A model generated the notes under the pieces. That model did not search any database and had not been told where the DNA came from. It worked only from the letters and a program-made list of their open reading frames with translations. A stretch of DNA of 9,191 nt from contig JASLHP010000101.1 of NCBI GenBank assembly GCA_030149625.1, positions 1 to 9,191 of the forward strand, in the 5' to 3' direction. Source of the DNA: Solirubrobacteraceae bacterium. Its GTDB lineage: Bacteria; Actinomycetota; Thermoleophilia; Solirubrobacterales; Solirubrobacteraceae. Shown piece after piece: positions 5,577 to 9,191 of this stretch. Position numbers and translations under genes: made by a program. The first letter of the stretch is position 1. Every line of letters starts with the position of its first letter.

Positions 5577-5951
5577 GTGATGCGCTTGAGCAAGCTAATG
5601 ACCGACGCAGCCGTTCTCGCCGAGCTCGGCCGCAGGCTCGCGCGCCATCGCCTCGAGCGCAACTTGACACAGGCCGAGCTGGCGGCCCAGGCTGGGGTCG
5701 GCCAGGCGACGGTGCAGCGCGCTGAGCGCGGCGAGTCCGTGCAGATGACATCCATGATCAAGCTGCTGCGCACGCTGGAGCTGCTCGCGGGGCTCGACGC
5801 GGCGGTGTCTGAGTCGGTCGAGCTGCCGATCGCGCGGCTGGAACGCGAGCAGCGCAAGGGCCGACGACGCGCCAGCGGTAGCCGCCGCCGACCCGCCAAG
5901 CCTGGCGAGCGGTCGTGGACGTGGGGGGATGAGCCGGGTGCGGACACGTGA
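5577..5951 (+). CDS. hipB: HipB-like antitoxin, XRE-family helix-turn-helix regulator
   Basis: Predicted antitoxin and autorepressor of the HipBA pair. The 124 residues contain a Cro/C1-type helix-turn-helix: 'LGRRLARHRLERNLTQAELA' (17-36) and 'GVGQATVQRAERGES' (40-54), then 'MIKLLRTLELLAGLD' (60-74), the usual hydrophobic closing helix. The C-terminal third (87-112) is strongly basic and ends in 'SWTWGDEP'. A Trp-containing tail also ends E. coli HipB, where the flexible C-terminus matters for turnover. The first start is GTG 5577, immediately followed by ATG 5580; ATG 5598 is a third choice. None has a good Shine-Dalgarno. One operator-like hexamer (5578-5583) overlaps the first two start codons, so a bound repressor would sit on the start. 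The stop overlaps the hipA start as GTGA (5948-5951). Identity as an XRE regulator is firm; the antitoxin role comes from the partner gene. Confidence 0.88.
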   Translation: MMRLSKLMTDAAVLAELGRRLARHRLERNLTQAELAAQAGVGQATVQRAERGESVQMTSMIKLLRTLELLAGLDAAVSESVELPIARLEREQRKGRRRASGSRRRPAKPGERSWTWGDEPGADT

Positions 5952-7255
5952 CCGTCGCCGCCGTGACGCTGTGGGGGTCACGGATCGCAGCCGTATCGAT
6001 CGACGTGGGCGCGCGCTACGCCACGTTCCAGTACGACCCCGCGTTCGTCCGCAGCGGCATCCAACTCGCGCCCGTCACGATGCCGCTGCGCGCTCAGCCA
6101 TACAGCTTCCCCGGCCTGCCGCAGGATGCCTTCAACGGTCTCCCCGGCCTGCTCGCGGACTCGCTGCCCGATCGCTGGGGCACGGCGCTCGTCAACGCCT
6201 GGCTCGCTTCGCAAGGACGCGAGCGCTCGAGCTTCGACGTCGTGCAGCGGCTCTGCTATGTCGGCACGCGCGGCGTCGGCGCGCTCGAGTTCCAGCCCTC
6301 GCACGAGCCGACGGCCGCCGCCGGCACGGACCTGCGGGTCGATGCGCTCGTGCGTCTCGCGAGCGAGGTGCTCGACGAACGCGAAGGGTTCGTGGCCGAG
6401 CTCAGCGAGAACCCCGACGAGCAGACGATGCGGGCGATCCTCGCGATCGGCAGCTCTGCCGGCGGCGCGCGAGCGAAGGCGTTCATCGCCTACAACGACA
6501 TGACCGGCCAGGTTCGCTCGGGGCAGGTCGAGGTCGGTCAGGGCTTTCGTCACTGGCTGCTCAAGTTCGACGGCGTCGCGAGCTCCGGCGACCACGGGCT
6601 CACCGACCCGCAGGGATGGGGCGCGGTCGAGTACGCGTACTCGCGGATGGCACGCGCCGCCGGAATCGAGATGGCGGACTGCCGGCTCCTGGAAGAGCAC
6701 GGCCGTCGTCACTTCATGACCCGGCGCTTCGACCGGCCCGACGACGGCGGCAAGCTGCACATGCAGACCGTCGGCGCGCTCGAGCACTCGAGCTACAACG
6801 AGCCCGGCGCCTACAGCTACGAGCAGGTCCTGCTGCTGATCCGCCGGCTCGGTCTCGGCACGCCAGTCGTCGAGCAGCAGTTCCGGCGCATGGTCTTCAA
6901 CGTCGTCGCGCGCAACCAGGACGACCACGTCAAGAACATCGCTTTCCTCATGGATCGCAACGGCGCGTGGTCGCTTGCGCCCGCATACGACGTCGTCTGG
7001 GCGTGGCAGCCGGGCAACCCCTGGCTCGACTCCCACCAGATGTCGATCAACGGCAAGCGTGACGGCTTCACCGTCGCCGATTTGCGCGCCGTCGCCGCGG
7101 TCGGCGGGCTCAAGCGCGGGCGCGCCGAGGCAATCCTCGCGGACGTCGCGGGCGTCCTCGCCGGATGGAGCGAGATCGCCGACGAGGTCGGGGTCGACGA
7201 GCAGATGGCTGAGCAGATCGCTCGCTCGCACCGGCTCGCACTGCCGACGGCGTGA
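5948..7255 (+). CDS. hipA: HipA-family serine/threonine kinase toxin
   Basis: Predicted protein kinase toxin of the HipBA system. E. coli HipA phosphorylates glutamyl-tRNA synthetase, halts translation and promotes persistence; the target here is unknown. Length 435 residues, close to E. coli HipA (440). Visible marks: the N-terminal HipA domain with 'GLLADSLPDRWG' (67-78) and the Gly/Ser-rich ATP loop 'IGSSAGGARAK' (167-177), whose serines match the region of the E. coli autophosphorylation site. Further on come 'HWLLKFDG' (202-209) with ATP-binding K206, 'RRHFMTRRFDR' (253-263), the catalytic loop 'NQDDHVKN' (323-330) with D325, and 'LAPAYDVV' (343-350) with Mg-binding D348. All expected active-site residues are present, so the kinase should be active. 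GTG 5948 is chosen because it overlaps the hipB stop by four bases, the usual coupled arrangement. A second GTGA at its own stop (7252-7255) could couple it to the next gene. Confidence 0.95.
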   Translation: MTVAAVTLWGSRIAAVSIDVGARYATFQYDPAFVRSGIQLAPVTMPLRAQPYSFPGLPQDAFNGLPGLLADSLPDRWGTALVNAWLASQGRERSSFDVVQRLCYVGTRGVGALEFQPSHEPTAAAGTDLRVDALVRLASEVLDEREGFVAELSENPDEQTMRAILAIGSSAGGARAKAFIAYNDMTGQVRSGQVEVGQGFRHWLLKFDGVASSGDHGLTDPQGWGAVEYAYSRMARAAGIEMADCRLLEEHGRRHFMTRRFDRPDDGGKLHMQTVGALEHSSYNEPGAYSYEQVLLLIRRLGLGTPVVEQQFRRMVFNVVARNQDDHVKNIAFLMDRNGAWSLAPAYDVVWAWQPGNPWLDSHQMSINGKRDGFTVADLRAVAAVGGLKRGRAEAILADVAGVLAGWSEIADEVGVDEQMAEQIARSHRLALPTA

Positions 7256-7269
7256 CGCGAAGCGACGGC

Positions 7270-7297
7270 GTGACGTCGTCGATTCGCCGGCTATGCT
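7270..7297 (+). promoter_or_regulatory. Candidate promoter for the wHTH-TetR-wHTH regulator
   Basis: GTGACG (7270-7275, four of six matching TTGACA) is followed after 16 bases by TATGCT (7292-7297, TANNNT form). Predicted transcription start is near 7304, about five bases before the ATG at 7309. This favours an independent, near-leaderless transcript over read-through from hipA. Confidence 0.45.
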
Positions 7298-7308
7298 CCG
7301 TTGCTGAG

Positions 7309-8727
7309 ATGTCAACCAGGGGACTCGTAGCCGCGGACCGTGGCGCGATCGAGCCGACCGAGCCCTACGGCCAGCGCCCGAGGGCCAATCGCGGCGGCGA
7401 GCTGCGTATGAACCATCGCGCGGCGTGGGTGGTGAAGGTCATCGCGTCTGAGCGCGGGCTCAGCAACGCGGAGATCGCCGGGCGAGTCGGGATACGTGGA
7501 AAGGGTCACATCTCGAGGATCCTCGCGGCCCTGAGCGCGCAGGGCCTGATCGTGAACACGCAGGACGATCCGACGCCGGGCATCCCGAATGCGTGGCGAC
7601 TCACCCGGGCTGGCGAGGAGCTCGAGCACGCGATCGGTGGGGAGACGCCGAGCGCGGCGCAGATGCGCGGGCCGCGCAGCGCGCCGGCTCGCGCCGCGTT
7701 GAGGATCGCGCCTGCGCCACGGCCCACCGGCGAGCTCGCGGCACAGCGAACGCGGATCCTCTCGGCGCTGGTGCGCCTGGTCTGCAGCGATGGGCTCGCC
7801 GCCGCGAGCGTCGAGCGTGTCGTCGCGCTCGCGCGAGTTTCGACCGACAGCTTTTATGAGCTGTTCGAGGATCGCGACGCCTGTGTGCTCGCGGCCTTCG
7901 AGCAGGGCGTCGAGCTGGCCGGTGCGCGTGCCGGCGAAGCGATGCGGGCCGCGGACGGTTGGCGCGAGTCGATGCGTGCGGGTCTGCGCGCGCTACTGCA
8001 GCTCTTCGACGAGGAGCCGGACCTTGCGCGGCTGTGCCTAGTGCACTCGGCCGAGGCCGGGTCGCCGCTGCGGGCGCCCCGCCAAAAGGCGCTTGCCGCG
8101 CTCGCGGCGGCGGTGGACGGCGAACGCGAGCCTGCGCGTGGCTATCCGCCGCGGTTGACCGCTGAAGCCGTCGTCAACGGCGTGCTCGGAATCCTTCACG
8201 GACAGCTGCTCCAGCAGGAGCCGCAAGCTCTGATCGAGCTGTTGAACCCGCTCATGAGCTTCATCGTGCTGCCATACCTCGGCGCTCGCGCCGCGCATCG
8301 AGAGCTAGCCGCCGTCGCCGAGGTAGAGCAGCCTCCGGTCAGCGTCGACGCCGCCTTGCGACTGCTCGGGAACGAGCGCAAGCGACGCGGCCAGCCCCGC
8401 GCGAAGCTCGTCCTGGCGGCGCTCGCCGCCGAGCCCGCGCTCAGCAACATCGAGCTCGCACAACGCTCGGGAATCGCAGATCAAGGCCAGATGTCGAGGC
8501 TGCTGACGCGGCTGGCGCGGCTCGGCCTAGTCGAGAATCGTATGCACCCGGGCGAGCTTCCGGTGGCCGCCAACGCATGGCACCTGACGGCCAGCGGAGC
8601 CGCCGTCGAGCGCGCGCTCCACGCCGAAGCGGCTCCTACGGAGCGCTCGATCAGCGGCGCGGTTTACCGAACTGCGCCGGAGCGCCAACGCAGGCCGGAC
8701 GGCAGGCGGACCGCAAGGCCGCAGTGA
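7309..8727 (+). CDS. Regulator with TetR core flanked by two winged-helix domains
   Basis: From ATG 7309 the protein has 472 residues, more than twice a normal TetR regulator (about 200). Order of parts: a winged helix-turn-helix at about 36-108 (core 'LSNAEIAGRVGIRGKGHISR'); a TetR DNA-binding domain at about 143-195 ('LAAASVERVVALARVSTDSF' and 'YELFEDRDACVLAAFEQG'); an all-helical TetR ligand/dimer domain to about 325; a second winged helix at about 361-437 (core 'LSNIELAQRSGIADQGQMSR'); and a basic Arg/Pro tail. The two winged helices match at 16 of 34 positions across the core and share 'NAW-LT--G' in the wing, so they are duplicates. I recall TetR proteins with one such winged helix from Solirubrobacterales; a copy at each end is less usual. 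The ligand is unknown. GTG 7252, in the same frame, would add 19 residues and overlap the hipA stop. I prefer 7309 because of the promoter-like boxes just upstream. Confidence 0.85.
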   Translation: MSTRGLVAADRGAIEPTEPYGQRPRANRGGELRMNHRAAWVVKVIASERGLSNAEIAGRVGIRGKGHISRILAALSAQGLIVNTQDDPTPGIPNAWRLTRAGEELEHAIGGETPSAAQMRGPRSAPARAALRIAPAPRPTGELAAQRTRILSALVRLVCSDGLAAASVERVVALARVSTDSFYELFEDRDACVLAAFEQGVELAGARAGEAMRAADGWRESMRAGLRALLQLFDEEPDLARLCLVHSAEAGSPLRAPRQKALAALAAAVDGEREPARGYPPRLTAEAVVNGVLGILHGQLLQQEPQALIELLNPLMSFIVLPYLGARAAHRELAAVAEVEQPPVSVDAALRLLGNERKRRGQPRAKLVLAALAAEPALSNIELAQRSGIADQGQMSRLLTRLARLGLVENRMHPGELPVAANAWHLTASGAAVERALHAEAAPTERSISGAVYRTAPERQRRPDGRRTARPQ

Positions 8728-8742
8728 CAGCGCAGTGACGGC
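8721..8742 (+). repeat. 11-base tandem repeat across the regulator's stop codon
   Basis: GCAGTGACAGC at 8721-8731 is followed directly by GCAGTGACGGC at 8732-8742, with one difference. The first copy holds the TGA stop (8725-8727). Probably a replication slippage product without a function of its own. Confidence 0.4.
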
Positions 8743-9191
8743 TCGCAGGCCGTTCCGTTCGCGGTGTCCGCACAGCGACGAAAGGCATCGCCGATCGGTC
8801 GGTGGCAGTGTGGTGACACTACCCCCGGCGCACCGGCGACCGCCGTACGGCGTCCCGGGCCGCAACCGCAACGCGCAAGCGTCCTAGATCAAACGGCCAG
8901 TGTGCGTCACTTCGCGATGTTGCCGGCGTTTTCGGGCTGAGCGTCGGCCAGCTGGAGCTTGCCGCACGGCGCGCTCGCCCGCGGCGAGTGCTTGGCTCTG
9001 CCAGCTCTCGCGAGACCGCGACAGACGTCGACGGCGTAGCCCCGAGCGAAGCCGAGCGGAAGTTTCTAGGCCTTGACTTATCAGGCCATCAGTGGTCAGG
9101 CAAACTCAATACCGTGGAGAGAAGCGTCAGTCGCGGCCGAGGCTGAGCCCGCGACGGGCGGCAGCTGCGACAGGCGGGCCAAAAAACGGCA
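8728..9191. other. 464-base stretch with no recognisable gene
   Basis: I find no reading frame with coding character on either strand here beyond the antisense shadow of the regulator gene. It contains a small hairpin (AGTGT-GGTG-ACACT, 8807-8820), a stronger hairpin at 8971-8991, and an AT-richer patch at 9061-9112. The patch has a TTGACT (9073-9078) resembling a -35 box and TCAG repeated at 9081, 9089 and 9096. No good -10 follows TTGACT at 16-18 bases. GTG 9114 opens only ten codons. The stretch could be the leader region of a gene beyond the window, or hold a small RNA, but nothing proves either. Confidence 0.5.
8971..8991. repeat. Nine-base-pair hairpin in the final intergenic region
   Basis: GCGCTCGCC and GGCGAGTGC pair over nine positions (one G-U) around the three-base loop CGC. 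No T-run follows on either strand, so it is not a standard intrinsic terminator, though GC-rich actinobacteria often use hairpins without T-runs. It lies about 244 bases after the regulator's stop. Confidence 0.35.

Noticed and set aside
5978..7315. A 445-codon minus-strand frame opposite hipA
   Set aside because: hipA on the plus strand has all expected kinase motifs and a coupled start; the reverse frame shows no recognisable domain.
1..9191. AGTACT (ScaI) sites
   Set aside because: None was found by reading all GTAC tetramers. With GC near 67% fewer than one is expected in this length, so absence is not evidence of avoidance.
1..9191. CRISPR array, tRNA, rRNA or insertion sequence
   Set aside because: No regularly spaced repeats, no tRNA T-loop with matching acceptor stem, no rRNA-like stretch and no transposase motif were seen on either strand.

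Overview
The window is a stretch of chromosome from a GC-rich actinobacterium. The best fit is the class Thermoleophilia (Solirubrobacterales-like). Three things point there: the incomplete first gene belongs to a Lys/His-tailed secreted-protein type I associate with that group, the last gene fuses a TetR regulator to winged-helix domains that I also associate with it, and third-position GC is very high. No rRNA, tRNA, CRISPR array or insertion sequence was recognised. The taxonomic call is inference from protein style and was not checked by database search.

Left part (1-2312). After the 3' end of a secreted or surface protein gene (1-495) comes a compact type II restriction-modification pair. 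It has a ScaI-like restriction endonuclease on the plus strand and a beta-class SPPY DNA methyltransferase, probably cytosine-N4, on the minus strand. The two genes converge and finish on the same CTAG palindrome, so each TAG stop is part of the other strand's stop. The pair has visibly lower GC than its neighbours, which suggests horizontal acquisition.

Centre (2313-5435). pyk (pyruvate kinase) and zwf (glucose-6-phosphate dehydrogenase) form a two-gene minus-strand operon with a one-base TGATG junction. It joins the last step of glycolysis to the first step of the oxidative pentose phosphate pathway. The pyruvate kinase carries the Glu-to-Lys change that marks K+-independent enzymes. A small unknown protein is transcribed divergently from pyk, and both divergent genes have a -10-like box only 6-7 bases before their start codons, as in leaderless transcription.

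Right part (5436-8727). A 141-base AT-rich spacer (about 33% GC by hand count) precedes a hipB-hipA type toxin-antitoxin operon joined by a GTGA overlap. The spacer holds four copies of one hexamer arranged as two inverted pairs with identical 50-base spacing, a good candidate for the HipB operator. Directly downstream lies a regulator with three predicted DNA-binding domains, winged helix - TetR - winged helix. It probably has its own promoter inside the end of the hipA region, but an in-frame GTG also overlaps the hipA stop. The last 464 bases (8728-9191) hold no recognisable gene, only a hairpin and short repeats.

The most interesting objects are the triple-DNA-binding regulator next to hipBA, the iterated operator-like spacer, and the tail-to-tail restriction-modification pair. 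None can be claimed as a wholly new system from sequence alone.
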